Positions 36,997-52,220 of a stretch of 64,000 nt of DNA are shown here, one piece after another. The translations under genes and the position numbers were made by a program. Origin of the DNA: Metopolophium dirhodum. Lineage: Eukaryota; Arthropoda; Insecta; Hemiptera; Aphididae. Under the pieces are notes generated by a model. That model was not told the DNA's origin, made no database searches, and saw nothing but the letters and a program-made list of their open reading frames with translations. Location of the stretch: the NCBI RefSeq assembly GCF_019925205.1, contig NC_083566.1, positions 22,134,001 to 22,198,000 of the forward strand, given 5' to 3'. Positions within the stretch are counted from its first letter, which is position 1. The number at the start of each line of letters is the position of its first letter.

Positions 36997-39900
36997 GTTT
37001 ATTAGTGCTACGCTGACGGCGCCGCAATACGCGTAAACACGAATAATAATATGATCGAAAATAATAATAAATCGCCTCAACTATTTATCACGGGTGTCAT
37101 AAAAATACTCGTGCGTATATCTGCTGCGTACCTATATAGTTGTACGAATCAATAGTAATAGGATAATAATATTATTACACAACATCAAACATATTATGAT
37201 ATTATGATAAGTAACTATAGTGTTAGTTGTGAGCATAATAATATTATCATTACTTATTACTTATTAGTTTCCGAACGATTTTCGGACTAAACTACAGTGT
37301 AGAACGAACGGTAATGAGATTTAAAATTATTTTACATATTTTGAGAGTTGAACACACCACTATATGTTGTGACCAGTGGTTTTCGTTTACGATATAATCA
37401 ATTATTATGATCGTTCTACAGTTATTTCGTAACAGAATCGAGAAAATATTTGCATAACATAATGTGTCTGAAATTAAATACCATTCCTCTAATTAATATT
37501 ATGTATATTTGTACGCGCATCGTTAACCGTAATATATATTATAATATATTACCGTATGCTAAAGATATAAATATATATTTTCACGGTGTGATAGATATTA
37601 TTCGTCTGTTAATTATTATGCTGCACATGAACGGGTGTTTCTGTTGTTGTCTTGACCGTTTGATAATATCCTTGTACATGTACCTCATTTTTTAGGTTAA
37701 TTCGAAGTGATAATGTTATCGGCTTGCCAAAAATGACGACGAGTTCAATGTTCTTATTTGAAACGTGCTCTATGCGTTTATACGCCTATAATACACAACT
37801 GTCTAATCGAAATAGATTGTTTGATATTGTAAAAAAGTAGTGACGTATTCTCATATTATGCGTATTAACATGGCGTAGGTACTTAATATCAAACATAGAA
37901 TTAATATGAACATATGGCTGAGATAATGTATAATTATTTTTTATAGTCTTTCTAAAAATTAATTTTTTTTTTATGTAATTATTTTGAATGCTGTCCGTAA
38001 TGAAATTCGTGTTTAGGATGTTTAGATAAACGTATGCAAAGCATTTTGGAGTTCTCCGTTATAAAAATGATATGTGTGAGTTAGTAAATCAATTAATACT
38101 TAAACTTAATTCTATATAAAACATTATTTAATGTCGTATACGTTGTATAGTTATATCTATATTTTACTTTTAAGACACTTATTTATAATAATTCAATCTT
38201 AAAGTTCGTCAATACAGTCATTAGTGATCATCACATTTAATTTAAAATTACAATATAGTTAATGCATATTCGTATTTTTTTTGTGATACCTACATATAAT
38301 ACTTTTTTTTTGTGAAGATAATAACATTTCATTAGAAATCATATTTATAAAAACAACAGAAATCGTGTATTTAATTGTTTACAACTAGCTGATAGAAGTT
38401 TCAAATTAAATGTGTAAAAAAAAAATTGATTAGGATTTAAATATTGGAAAATATTTAGTATTAACTAATAAAAGGAATTTTAATTAATTTAATTTTAATA
38501 ATTTACTGCAATTATTTTATATTATTGAATATTTTTTTCCGATAGATTTAAAATTAAATTATTTATCAATTGTATCATAAAAAAAAAACATTCTCTATAT
38601 TCTATAATAATTGTAGTTTAATCTTTTGAATAATTAAAAAGATGTAAGAAGAAACTTTAACTATATAGTATTCATATAAGCAAAATTGTACCTATAAAGT
38701 TCATGGCTATGGTAATAATTAAAATCATTTAAACTTAACGTAGAAAATATTACTTTTATATCATATGGTTGTGGGTTTGATTGGTTTTTTGTGTTTATGT
38801 AATTTACTTTATTTGCCAGCCAATTATTTGTGTTTAATCAATGGTTCGTTCTTTGTTTGATTAACAATTATTTTATTTCAAGCGTTACTATTTGCTTATT
38901 ATGTTATGTTAAAATATAGTTATTCAAATATGGCTTCGAAAAGATCCTAACAGCAGCACTCATAAGTCGCATTATCCGAGAAAAATCACAACATCGCAAT
39001 GTTTAACATTTTATCATGTGAAAAACAAAGTGGCTTCTATTATAATATTCTAAATGCATTGCCTTTTAAGTTCAGATCCATAAACTAGTTTTTTAACTCT
39101 TTGAAAGCAAGAGTAAATCAACTGATATAAAGAGGGGACGTTTTTTATTTGTTTATTTTTAAATTGTTTTAAAATGTTTATTATTCGAATGGCGTCTAAA
39201 TGGTCCGCGCGTCTATGCGTACACTCCGATTGTGTCTAGCCGAAAAAAACTCTTCAGACTTCATTGCGTATTTATTGCCTACCTAAAACGCCGAGATAAA
39301 ATGCCGAATGCTTGATAAATTTGGATATCGATTAGCCACCGTAGAAATGTAGATTGATAATATACGAGTTAAACGTAAGCATTTGTTTCAATTCAAAAAC
39401 GAACCACCCGTTGTCGGATATGTGACTGCAGCAAATGAGATATAAGTATTCAAACCGGCAACCGACCAAAATAATGACTTATACTCGTTTATTTTAAAAA
39501 TAGTTTGTTCATTTATATCAATCGTTTATATTTTTGTTTTTTATTAAATGCGTTATTTTAATTGGCTTTATTAAAGTAAAGAGTACCTACTAACCTATCT
39601 TCTAGGCATTGCTTTTTGACAGGTTTGGGAAATGTCAGTTGCGACATGAAACGTTTTATTTTGTTTTATTTTTTTTTTTTGACGTTGTGACGACTACAAG
39701 GTGGCCTGAGACGTATACCGGTATTTCGTACGATTCATATTATGTATATAAAAAAATGTAGACCTTCTCAATAATTGACAATGGACGGGCGGACCTTACC
39801 CGAGGGCAATTCTCTATTAATTACCGAAATAAAAAATATAAACACTGCGGTGCTTGTATTTATTATTTACATTTCAGTGTAAAATGTTAAAAGACGTAAA

Positions 39901-41690
39901 CTTTCACAAAACTCCATGAGCGAGGGATTCGTTTTTAAAATCAAATACAGTTACCTATCATTCTGTAAAATATTCATAATTATCATTTAGGTAGATATTC
40001 ATATTTGTTTTTAATTTATTTCTCATTTCCCCGTGCAAGTATATTGTAGGTATACATAATTTATATTTTGATATATAATTGACCTACCTAACTTCGTTTA
40101 TTTTATTCAATTTACAGCATTTAAACATTGCGTAAATGAACAAAAGCGTATATGTAGGAAGTATTACATACTATTTTATTAAAATAATATAATCGTTATT
40201 ATAGTGTAAATTCGTTTTAACTTATAATATTTTAAAACTTAAGTGTTTCTAGTAACTGGCTTGAAACGTAGCGCAAACCATATCAATGAAATTTATGTTT
40301 TTAAAATTGATGATCAAGAATATAACTCGGCATATTAATAACATTTTGATTTACCTACTATTTTAGAAGTATTCACAGATTATAAAGTGATTTGTAATTA
40401 GAATGCCTAAAACTACACACCATTTACAAAATTTATAATGGAGGTAATTTGCATAATGAGCAGCCACTTTATAAACACGATCTTCCAATGCTATTTGTGA
40501 AAATGGGCTGGTCCTTGATTTATGCATTCATTTGATTCACGGCCCACACAATTTACAATTATGTCTAATGTCTATAACCATTAGCAAAATATACAAATTC
40601 GCAAAAATAGTTTTTATTAGCTTATGCGTACATATTTGTATCAGTGATTTCTTTTTAGAATTTTAGAAGTGCATTTTATTTAATAGTTACACAATACACA
40701 TAATATACAAATTTAAATTGTACAATATAAACTCAGCCCAAGAGGGGCGGTAGTCCTCATTCCTCACCCGTATTATAATATAAGACGGCACTGTGCACAA
40801 TATAGAATTATAGGAATTTGATTTTTTATACAAAAATAATAATTATTGTGTAGATATAATTTAAGAGAATTCTAGTTTCATTTATGTTTTTTTATGCTAC
40901 ACTTCTATACTTACGACAATAGTGTTTTTTTAGACAACAGTTCGTATTTTTGAAAATAAATACCTAAATATAAAAGATTACTTATATTTCCTTATTTTAA
41001 ACAATAATATACGTACTTATCACATCGTTTACTGGTAATAATAACTGTTTGTATAAAAATATACCGTATTGCCTTCCCTATAATGATTACGCAGTTGCAG
41101 TAAAAACTGATTTGAGATTTCACATAACACATTACGCATAAAATATATTATGTGTTTCGACTGTATGAATTCAACATGGTAAAGTGTACGACGATTGCCG
41201 TTATAAAAGCATACAGGGAACGTGTGTGAATATCTATTGCATGCGAACGCATGTTTAAGATTACAATGCTATTTTTTGTATCAAGTGTACTGAAGTAATA
41301 AAAATTTACGAGTTATAAAACGTGTCGCTGCAGTATTATACGTTCGGAGCGCAGAGGTGCCGAAGGATTCGGAAATAAATAATAATACAAAATGCCAAAA
41401 AACGACACTCACCGTTCCGTATCGTATAGAAACACATCACCATAGTCCATAAGTATAATATGTTATACTATATACATAATATATAATAGACATATAGTAT
41501 AATATTCAATCATCATAGTTATGAATGATTTAAATACTTTTCCCATTTAAATGCCACCTATATGGCGCGTGTCGTTTTCCGGTATTTCGATCCAAATTTT
41601 GTGGTCTCTATACATGACAACGCGGTAACACAACAGTGATTTTCAAACAGCAGCCCTAATAACTGCATACCTACTAAGCTACAGTTTGGT
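36989..41690. other. AT-rich intron-like tract
   Basis: No exons, RNA genes or delimited transposons recognised. Mixed AT-rich sequence with many TAGGTA/TACCTA words and short A/T runs. Confidence 0.5.
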
Positions 41691-42560
41691 AGGACCCTCC
41701 CCTAACACAACCATAATATTGCGTCGCTGAGCTCGATTTTATTTCATTATATTATGTATACACCGCGATGCAGCGATGCGAGAAACATATTGTATCAACC
41801 ATATTTTACACGCAAGGGCCGAAGCTCGAGGGGGAGGGATCGTATAGTTCCGCCTGCAGCAGACTGTTTCCGCGGCAATTCGAATGGTCACAATTTTTAT
41901 TTTTTCGGATTTTCGGGGAAATTTTGTTCGGCTTCTGTGTTATTGAACCGCACGCACGCGCGGCTCTGCTTTTATAAAATATAATAATAATAATATGCGC
42001 ACACTGCACCGAAAATACATCGTTTATATTTATGACTTTCATTTGTTATAAACGCGCGGTTACGCTTATACGTTATGACTTACATACAAATACTCACACA
42101 CACATATATTTGTATAATGTATATGGTATATATATATTATTAAGTGGCCCACCATCGTCTCGGCGTGTGACGATGACAATAACTTAGAACGGATTCTTTT
42201 TATTCTGTTCCGCACTCTTCTCGTGCGTCGTCCACCGACTACCCAACACGACACAACCCCTCCCCCCTCTACCCACGACACCACGGTATGTGCGTGTATA
42301 AACACATCCGTACATAATATAATATACAAGACTTACACGTGTAATACTCGCTGTAGGATTACACTCGGCTCGGATTTATTGTTATTATTATTTTATTACA
42401 AACACTCGAGTGCGACTGGTGCCCGGTTAAGTATACTATGTACTAGGTATGTATATAAATACGTTATGATTTGAAACGAGGGAAAGCGCGTAATATATAA
42501 GCTCGCGGACACCGGGGTCGTGCGGACTCGCGCGGGTCAAAGGGATCCGATACATGACGA
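41691..42560. other. CpG-richer island with pyrimidine-rich patches
   Basis: It contains 'gaccctcccctaacacaacc' (about 41694) and 'cgacacaacccctcccccctc' (about 42249). Several short frames overlap on both strands and no family is recognised. Possibly regulatory, with no direct proof. Confidence 0.4.
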
Positions 42561-44525
42561 TTATAATTAAAGAACAAACTGGAGTCCTTTAGCAAACCTA
42601 TTTAAAAAAAAAAAATAAATAAATACGGGTTGGTGTGTAAAGTAATTTGTTCGTAAAGATTAATGTCTTTTCGGAGATATGTATATCTCGTTATGACTTC
42701 ATTTAAATGCGTCCATAAATCAGGTGTGCGCGCAAGTATAATAGACTCTCCTGCGTAAGGGAAACACAAACTACGTCTTACCTACTTGTATAAATCACAT
42801 CTGAATGAAAATACAAAATCGTTTTTGGAATATTTTTTTGACGGGTAAGGTATACACTATTGTAGAGTTCAATGTAGATTCATATACAAATACAGGTATC
42901 TCTACCTATGTTTAGGTAAACACACCCAAGTGGGGCTTTAGTTCTTTAAATACATAACAATAGTTTATGTACATCGCTCTCCTGTAAGATGGGACTTTTT
43001 AAATCGTTCATGATATTATATTAGTAGGACTGTGCGTACAATAATACAAATATCAAAATATTACGATACATAATATAATTATTTAGGTAATATATCAATA
43101 TCGTATAGGTATCGGTATCGTCCATTACTTCCTAAATTAATATTAGCGTTTTATTTTTCTATTATATAATATATAATATTAATATAGTTTGTTTCCAAAA
43201 GTTCCAACATGCGATAATGTTTTCTTATTATAATAATTATACACCAACCACCTACATCGTACGGAAATGTGTAAAATGCCTAGCTATTTGCATAATCATA
43301 AAAAACTAGAATTTATATGCGTATAAGTATGTATATTGTATGTATTCGTGTGTAGGTATATGTGTGTAAATGCGTACATAATTTATTATATTTTCATAGT
43401 TGTATACTACTGATATACAACCGTATAATATATTATAATACTGTAAGACATAAATATTTACTCGCTAGTAGTTTTACATACTTCCTGAATTATGTCATCA
43501 ATAAATATTAATTTGTGTTTTAGATTTCAATAGCAATACATATTCTAATCTACTAAGTGTTCTGGAATCTGGCTTACATTTTTGTACTATAATTTTTTTA
43601 TCTGTTCTTCGATTTACCATCACCGACAAATTATGGTAATAAAAAATATTTTGTGTGTATTAAAAAATGCGTATATCTACCGTTTAGGTACACATTATTA
43701 TTCTATATACTTATATATTATGATGACACGCATAATGCGTATAATATACCCATTGTACCTATATTATAAATGATAACATATAATATATTGACGATTAATG
43801 AAAAATATAATACACACTTCACGTATATAGGTGACTGTACTAAAATAGTATATTGCTTTACCGATGGGTATTATGTGTGTAAAAACAAATATAATTATTG
43901 TCAACTGAGCCATATAAAACTCAAACTGTCGGCGATGCGGCGGTCGTTGAACAATAATGATAGCCATGTGGCTATATTCACGTGTTTATTTTCTTAGACA
44001 ATTGCGTTCTGTACCATAAAAACTGTACATAATATCCCGTACGGCCGTATATCGGACGAAAACGACAAAATACGTACAGATTTTGAGTGTCGTGCGCAGA
44101 AAAAAAAAATAATAATAACAAAATAGCTTTGAATATAATATATAACTCTACCTATATACGCATTATACGGATCATACGGTATTTGAATAGACATTTTTCA
44201 GCAGAAGCAGCAGCTGTAGCTGTAAAACGAGCAGTGTTCGAAATTCTAAAAGAACTCCTAATAGCGCGGCGGCGCGACGTTTGTATATCAGTGTGAGGTC
44301 GAATCGTAAATTTCCCGGATAGGTACTTGCGTTTTATTCGAAAGCCAGACGCGCATGTGTAACGCGTCTTTATGCAGCTCAATGAAAGATTCGTATATGG
44401 CCATAAAAATCAGTACCTAAATATGCAACGAAAATGCCCGCGCAGACTTCAAGGTCCCCCCCTTCCCCTGCAGTAGGTATTTAATATTGTATATTCATTA
44501 TACAATAATGGTGTTCGGGTTTGAT

Positions 44526-44541
44526 CACACACACACACACA
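44526..44541. repeat. Short (AC)n tract
   Basis: About eight AC units. Confidence 0.9.
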
Positions 44542-44632
44542 TACCAATAATATATATCATTCGAATGTGACAAATTATCGGGATAATAACACTGCGGGAA
44601 TCGCACGTGTCCGGTTTTTATTATATCGTGGA

Positions 44633-44660
44633 AATAATAATAATAATAATAATAATAATA
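44633..44660. repeat. (AAT)n microsatellite
   Basis: About nine AAT units, encoding the poly-Asn or poly-Tyr runs seen in translated frames here. Confidence 0.92.
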
Positions 44661-47600
44661 CGTATACAGGAAAACACACATACTATACTATATCGCGGGT
44701 AGGTGTAGTTATGTACAATATAATGTATGCGTATATCATATTGTTAGATATTCGATTTTTTTCGATTACAAAAACATTCCGAAAACCCTGCAGTGGACTC
44801 GGTGCAGCACTATTCGTTTATGTAGAGCGGTGCCGTATACTCGCAGCATTTTATGGCCACTGCCAGCCGATAATTTATGGTCAACCCCCGAGCGTTAAAT
44901 GTCCCCGAGGCTCGACGATATCCGCATTTACTCGGTGTATAAATGCTCATTGATAGATATTCATATTATTATAATAATATCAAATCATTGCGATGCGTTT
45001 TGTTTGGACGCATTGTGCAGCTCTTCAAATACGATATTATCGTTGGTATATATACTATATTCCGTATGCATGTATATGGTTGTACTTTATATAATAAAAT
45101 ATGTCTGTATATATACTATAATATATTATATCATGGTAGTCTGTCTGTATATCTGTATATATATACGTGGAAGAGAGGAATCACGTATGTCCCCGTAAAT
45201 GGGTACACACAGCATATACGATACATATTATATTATATTATTATGTATGCACAATATGTGAATGCCAACAAAACCAAATCGTGATTTACATTTTTGGGGA
45301 TTGATTTTTCAACTTTTTCGTACGGTTTACTTTATAGTTGTATACCTATAAGTATATAATATATTTAACGACACAAAATGTGTACACCATATTATATTAT
45401 ATCTAAATTTATCTGATTTGCTATTATCGTTTTTAAATGTACATACAGATGGTAGGTACTTATATCTATAAATAATAAATACACGTGTTCGATAAAAATA
45501 TAATAACCAACGATCTGTCGATCTCCAGTGTCGATATGTAGTAAATTAAAACATTAAAATAATTTAAATATAAAATATTTCTCATCTTCGTATTACTTGT
45601 AGGTACAATGTCATTGTCCATTTCTATGGTCTATAGTCTCTCGTGTACAAATAGCTAACCTAGGTCGAGGTAAATGGTACCCAATCGTTTGAAATTCTAT
45701 TACTATTCTGGCCAATACATCATTACTATAAAAATACGTAGTATAGATTTTGATTATACGATGGATGAAATATTATCATTTATCACATAATTATATTATC
45801 ACATATATCTACTGCAGTAGCCAAGACTTATATAAAGTATAATTTTCAAAACAAATTGGGTATTCTTAATATGTTTTAATTGTAAAAAAATGTTTTTAAA
45901 TATATTATTATTTGATACATTTGCAGATAATAGTATAAGATTTTCAAATGGTGCAGTTTGTGTATGATTTTCTGACATAAATAATGAATTATTAAAAACA
46001 AATCTACCTATAATTAGTTTGCTATATAGCCACTACAAACCTATTAACATTGTAAAGTGCATAAGTAAATATTTTGTTCGGAAGACCAAATTATTAATGT
46101 AAAATAATAAATGTATGTGTTAAATCATATATTATATATATATAATATATATATACTCGTATCTGTATAAATTAGACGAAAAATTGTATTCAATATTTTG
46201 AGTTATTCGCATCCAGTCAAATTGTTCTTTTATTTTTGGAAATCTGAATAAATCTAATCTTATTTAAATAACTTATACTCACATTATTATGTACTGCCAT
46301 TTGCGTATTACGCTACAACATATAATAAAGATAATATGTTCATGCAGTTTTGTAAAAAAAAAAAAAACACCTTTATCCAGCCTCAAACAGCTGTAAAAAG
46401 AATGCGCGTGTGAAATATATTTTTTTTACATCTCATTCGTCGTTTGTGGTCTAAAACATCTGAGAAAAATAAATAGTTATTGTACAGCTTCTTTATTTGC
46501 ATTTATGTGTTCAAGTTTAATCTGAAGCCCTATTATGTAGACGATTTAATTAGTCAATGGCCCATTAAAGTTTTAATTTTTTCTTCAGTTGTACAACTTA
46601 TAACGTATTAACTCCTAAATAAGTAATAACAGTTATAACATTTATGAGTTATTTATTGGTATATACGATTTGATTACATTTTATTAATTTTATAATGAGT
46701 GTGACACGAGTTGAATAATAACTGAGTGTATGGTACTATATAGTTGTACTATTAAAGGAAAAAAAATTATATTATTTTATTAGAAATGGTACCTAATTAG
46801 GTATCTCTAGATTATCGAATAAGGTAGGTATAACTTTATACGAATAGGCGGTAATGATGTCATATCAGTGTATCACGAACATATTCTAGTTAATTACATT
46901 TTCGTAAACTATATTCGTACCCACGGTTGAGTATCGTTATACTGTGACTTACTACAGAATAATAGACACCGCAGAGCAATAAAACAATATCAATTTGTAA
47001 TACTAATGTGTATGCAAATCGTGGATCAGATAAGAGCGCGATTGTCTGATGAACACGCTGACGATGGCCGTTCATCTATATTATATCCGTTGCGCATATA
47101 CCTATAACCCCTATATATCTATACACACAGCGAATCGGGCCGATCGACATAGGTGTTACATACAATATATATACCGCCGCCTATAGTATTTACGTGTTTA
47201 TCAATTAAAAAGTAATTTATTCTCTGTCCGCCGCATAATCGATCGTCGGGCCCGTTCGCGCCGTACCGGAGTACCAGACAACTATTAGCATAAAAGATTT
47301 ACGATCGAAATGTATATACATCGCACGGAACGGATTACCAACACGGCGCAGGGGCCGCCGATAAGGTCGAAGCGTTAGAAATCAAAAAAAAAAACCAAAA
47401 ACAGAAAGAAAAAAAAGAAGATATTCACTGCGTCTAGCCGAATATAACGTAAATCATTCGTTCTGGAAACGCCACGCGGTTCATTAATATTCCCAGACGT
47501 CCGGTTTGTCGCGGGCCACGTCGGATAGAACCGCTCCAGCACGAAGCGAACCAAATTTCAAGACCACGCATGTCCTCCGTATAATAATAAGTAAATTTAA

Positions 47601-48121
47601 GAAAAAAATTCTTTAATATAATGCGATTTTAAGTATAAGATACATTTTGTATTTGTATTCATATGGAATTATTATGGAGTGTAATATAAGCTATACAAAT
47701 GTTTGACAGATGTCAATTTTATTTTTTATTGCATATATATTTTAAGATCTTCAATTTCAGTTTCCATATTCTGAAGTTATATATTTTTTATTGGCATTTA
47801 AGGTCTTAATGAGCAAACCAATGGATAGCTTTTCCCTCTCTTATCTCTTAAATAAAAAACTTGTATTTTAAATAAATTTTCATAAAATTATCAGTTCAGT
47901 TTCAACTTCTATAATGGCTATATATAAAAAAAAAAAAATTGCAACAGTGATTAATGATTGACCTGTATGATTACTTGATTTTTTAGCGAGAGGTAAGAGA
48001 ATAATAATTAATAACAAACCATAGAATTGAAAATTTTGATCATGGCGTTGGTTATTAGTAATGACTTACTATAGGTAGTTATTACCCATTAGGTATATAA
48101 TTCATCAAATGACGGGTGATT

Positions 48122-48175
48122 CATAGGCGGAGATATGCTCCACCTCCCGGCTTACAGGGGCCTAGCCCTCCCACA
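48122..48175. repeat. Short G/C-run repeat copy
   Basis: 'cataggcggagatatgctccacctcccggcttacaggggcctagccctccc' shares the CATAGGCG start and the GGGG-CTAG-CCC palindromic end with 6940-7085, in shorter and degenerate form. Confidence 0.45.
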
Positions 48176-48229
48176 AATAATAATAATAATACATATTTTA
48201 CAGGTCTAAATTAGATTTACATCAAATGA

Positions 48230-48660
48230 TTTTAGGTTCTGAGTGAAGGGATCTATTGGTTTATCGACTTATCCAAAAAATTCATCTTTGTACCTCTCTT
48301 TAAACCAAAAATCGCCTCATTTTGGAACTTTAGATAGGTAATTTTTTTTAATTATTAAGCGTTTATCAAAAATTGTATAATTCTTTTTTTTTTTTTGGAG
48401 CTGTTGCTTACACAATTAAGCTCAACTATTAAAATTGGATTAAAAACAGTAAATTGGCCGAATCATGAAATTTATTTTAATTTTTTTGTCGCAACTCCAA
48501 CAGTCATAATCTAAGGCTTGAAATCTTAACACTTATCACCAAATGTCCTTGAAAATATTGAAATTATAAACATTAAACGCATATCAAAAATAATTGTTTG
48601 AGCCAATATTTATGAAACTTTAAACTTAAATAGTCCGGTCGGTTTCGTAACACTACAAAA
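48230..48660 (-). repeat. Degenerate fragment related to the composite repeat family
   Basis: 'ggttctgagtgaagggatctattggtttatcg' (from 48235) parallels 'gattctgagcgaagcgatgaatgtattgatttta' at 1768. The following AT-rich part resembles the family only loosely, so the far boundary is a guess. Confidence 0.4.
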
Positions 48661-51050
48661 GTTCCAAGAAAGTAAAATATTGTAACGGTAAGACAGATGG
48701 AGGTTAGGGACAAGGGCCCAACCCCAGGGAAGATCTATTTGCGACCAGATACTCCCCAAATACCGAAGTCTCCCTCAAATATTTTAAAGGTCATCCATCA
48801 ATGGTGTGATTTAAAAAAACTGCTAAAATAATATTATAAGAATATAAATTTAACATTAATTCATAAAATAATCATTATAATAGGTACTGTCATCTTCTTC
48901 TTCAATCAAAAGATTCACTACAACTATACTATTTAAAAAATCTTTATCACATTAGTAAATGTTAATTTTTTAATGGTAAAAAGTGGTTTTTACCCTAGTG
49001 TTTCCTAGTATTCCCACTTTTCAACTTTTGCTTAATAAAGCATATTACAAACAATCATACACATTTAACTATAAACGCAATACTATTATATCTATCACTA
49101 CCTATTATAAGTATATAATAACATATAATAATTCTACATGTATATTTTTTCTTTGCCATTTTCTTTGATTCCACTGAATCATTTTTCTGTGTTGTATACC
49201 TACTTTTACGTAGTTATTTTTTAACGGGTGATCTTCTATTTTACTTATCTTAATAATTGGATGCACGGGACGTATCAAAAACAAGTCCATGATGGAAATA
49301 TGTGTCATCAATATTGGGATTTCTACTCGAAAAAAATCAAATAATGATCTCTATAAATTATACCGATTACCTACGGTCGGTAGACCAATATGGGGTTAGT
49401 AAATAAAACATTATAAAAAGTGAAGCAAATGAGCTGAGACATCATAATGCAATGATTATAAAATGCCGCCGTAGCCGTCACGACGATGAGAAGTGGTGTT
49501 TCTCTCCAGTTGTGGCACGTGGGAGAGCATGACGTAGTGCGATCCCCACGGTCAGTCGGTGTGTTTTCGCGAACACGAGCATTGACGATACCACGATATA
49601 ATTTGTGTTTTATTAAAAAGTATTTGTTTATTAATGAACTAAATTACTTTACTTCTTTGGGTCCAAATATTGTTTATGAATTTGTATTATGATTATAAGT
49701 ATTTAACCCATGCTTATCATCGAGGTCGTTTATATTAAAATATGTATGGGTATAGTTACGACTTACGAGTTTCATCCAAAACTATTCAGTACTTGTTATC
49801 GTGGTCGTCTAGTTTGGATATTTTAATAGTCATTATTTGGCTAAGTCGGTTATTAACTATTGGTTTTACAGATATTCTGAACTAAGTATTTTGTAAATAT
49901 ACCGAGTGCTTGTGGGAGTGAACCGTACGCCATTGCCTACCACATAACTAGGTATAGATTACATTTTAGATAAACCTAAAAAAATCGTAACTGGTATAGT
50001 GATATATTACTTGGTTTTTTTAGTGAAATGTATGCAAGGTGATTCAAAGCCGTGTATGCAAAATGTAAAACACATTTAAAATATATATACATATAATTAT
50101 TGGACACTCATTGCAGTTAATTAAATACATATCGAAAAAATTCCGAGTTAACCTAAACTATAAAAATAATTTAATAGTAGCTGACACCATTCAGACAAAA
50201 TGAATTTGTTGGAGAGTTGAACTAATAAACTACATACACTTTGAATTCTTTGAAGCTTAACAATCCTAGTACCTATGCGGTTCCCGACCGGACAGTATAT
50301 ATTTTATACTATTATACCTACCTAATAATATGTTCATTATAATATAATAATTGGTCAGTATCAGTTTTTTTCATGCCAATTTAAATAAACAGGTACGTAC
50401 GCAGAAAACAGTTTCAGGGGGTGTTTTTACTTTTTATAATCAGGCGTTGGAAATTACATTCCATTAATTTTTCTATACCACAAACTAACATTGCATACAA
50501 TACTGTTTTTTGTATTATAATTATACGAGTAGGTACTATAGTACTGTAGTACCTACCTATCATAAAAAATAAAATGAGGTAGGCACCTTCCAACAGAATT
50601 TGTAATAACTAATAAGTAATAACCGTAGGTACAAAAATACGGGCATACGGATTACATACAAAACGGAGATAAAAATTGTCCAAATTTAACAAAAACCAAA
50701 CTAAAAAATTACTCGGGTATGGATGGAAAAAAAAATCGAAAGTTGGCAAAATAGAAGTTTAGAGTAACTTAAGTTGTATGGGTGGCAACTGTGGAAATCA
50801 TTCTCTGAGGTATGCAACAGAATATTATACCGATACAACGCGCGTAACACGGGTTTTGTACATATTTTATTATAAATTATTATAAACACGCGGTGCAAAG
50901 ACGAGGTGCGAGACCCGTAGGTAGCTATATAGTAGACCACATTAATAATAATAATAATAATAATATCATTATTGTGCATTTGTACTCGATTAAACGGAAT
51001 GGAAAAAAAGTGAAATAAATGATCTCTAAGATTAATGGCTGTAAAACGAG
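48661..51050. other. AT-rich non-coding tract
   Basis: It has a small GC-richer patch at 49460-49600 with a 68-codon frame that lacks any recognisable domain, and (AAT)n at 50944-50965. The 147-codon minus-strand frame at 50701-51144 includes an Ile run from that tract and looks like chance. Confidence 0.5.
50944..50965. repeat. (AAT)n microsatellite
   Basis: About seven AAT units. Confidence 0.88.
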
Positions 51051-52220
51051 AAACCGAGACGGTGAGACCGTCGCTTGATAATAATATTACAACGTGCGGT
51101 CCATTGAAGGGATCACGCGCGCCGCCAACAATGCACACACACACACCGGTGCCTACACGTTTGGTGTCGGCGTGTACTGTCTGTATATAATATGGTACCT
51201 AAATACTATACTTATATATTATTATTATATTTTATTCTCCTCTAGAGAATGCATACGACGCATAATAATAATAATATGATGGGTACAATATTGCAGTGCA
51301 CGCGGTGCTTGCCGCCGTCTAGTCTCCCGCGGGATTCGAGTGTCCGCGCGAGTTCGGTCTCTCGCGACCGTCCATATAATGATATAATAATAATATATAT
51401 GACACGAAATATCGCCGGACAATGTCCGCGGCGGCCGGTTGGACCCTCCCCCGACAACGCCAACAGATTTGTCTCTCTGACAAGCCGAGGAATGAAAAGA
51501 AAACGAAACAAAAGAAATGAAAAGAAATAGCGCGACTTCTGTTGTAGTGTTGTATAATACTCCGCGGTTAAAATTCCCAGAGGAGAAAAAAAAGCGTATA
51601 TATTATAATATTATAATGATAATATGTCCTTTTCGCGCACACCGATGCGCACACACACCGCGTACCTATTATTATTTCACAATCGCCATCAAACCGCGGT
51701 ATGGGCACTGCAACCACTGGACCGGTGTGCGTTGGTGTGGTGGTGTGTTGGAGTTGGATAATAATATATTATAATATAATTTATAATATTTAGGTGCCAA
51801 TGATGCGCAAGGGAACCACAATGATCTGTAGTTGCAGCCTGCAACGGTATTCATAGCTTAGGTTAGGCATATAACATTATAGTGTAACGGCTGTCACATT
51901 TCCCTATGTATTATATTATACGCTGCAGCGTAAATATAATGTACCTGAAACTCAGTCACTTCTTGTGAGGTCGTTTCCCCTGCTTCGGAATTTCTGTTTA
52001 TTCTTCTTATTATTATCGTTATCATTATTATTATTATTAATATTTATTATTTGCCTCGTTATAGTTGTTACCGAATAGTAGAGGTACCTATATTCCGTTC
52101 TGGCGTGTCGCCCCGCGGGTCCGTTTGGACTCGCGCACACTTGTTGTTATCGCTGTCAAGACTTCCTCGTCGTTTCGACTACACCGCGGCTAATTGTTCC
52201 CGCAACCGCTTGTCACAAAC
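51051..52220. other. CpG-rich island, the largest downstream of FGF exon 1
   Basis: CpG and GC content rise (for example 51295-51500 and 52090-52210), producing many overlapping short frames on both strands. No domain is recognised. A short CCCTCCCCCGACAAC motif lies at 51446. It could be an alternative promoter or an enhancer cluster within the FGF locus, which is inference only. Confidence 0.4.

Larger units (their letters stand above)
42561..48120. other. Long AT-rich tract with microsatellites and small CpG patches
   Basis: It includes (AC)n at 44526-44541, (AAT)n at 44633-44660, AT-palindromic DNA near 46128-46155, and CpG-richer patches at about 44050-44460, 44760-44950 and 47040-47580. 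No gene recognised; short frames here are driven by (TAT/ATA)n composition. Confidence 0.5.

Noticed and set aside
46128..46155. AT-rich palindrome as a replication origin or cruciform
   Set aside because: Such (TA)n-type palindromes are frequent in this AT-rich window and carry no independent evidence of function.
50701..51144. 147-codon minus-strand open frame
   Set aside because: It contains an Ile run from an (AAT)n tract and has unrelated composition elsewhere; no domain was recognised.
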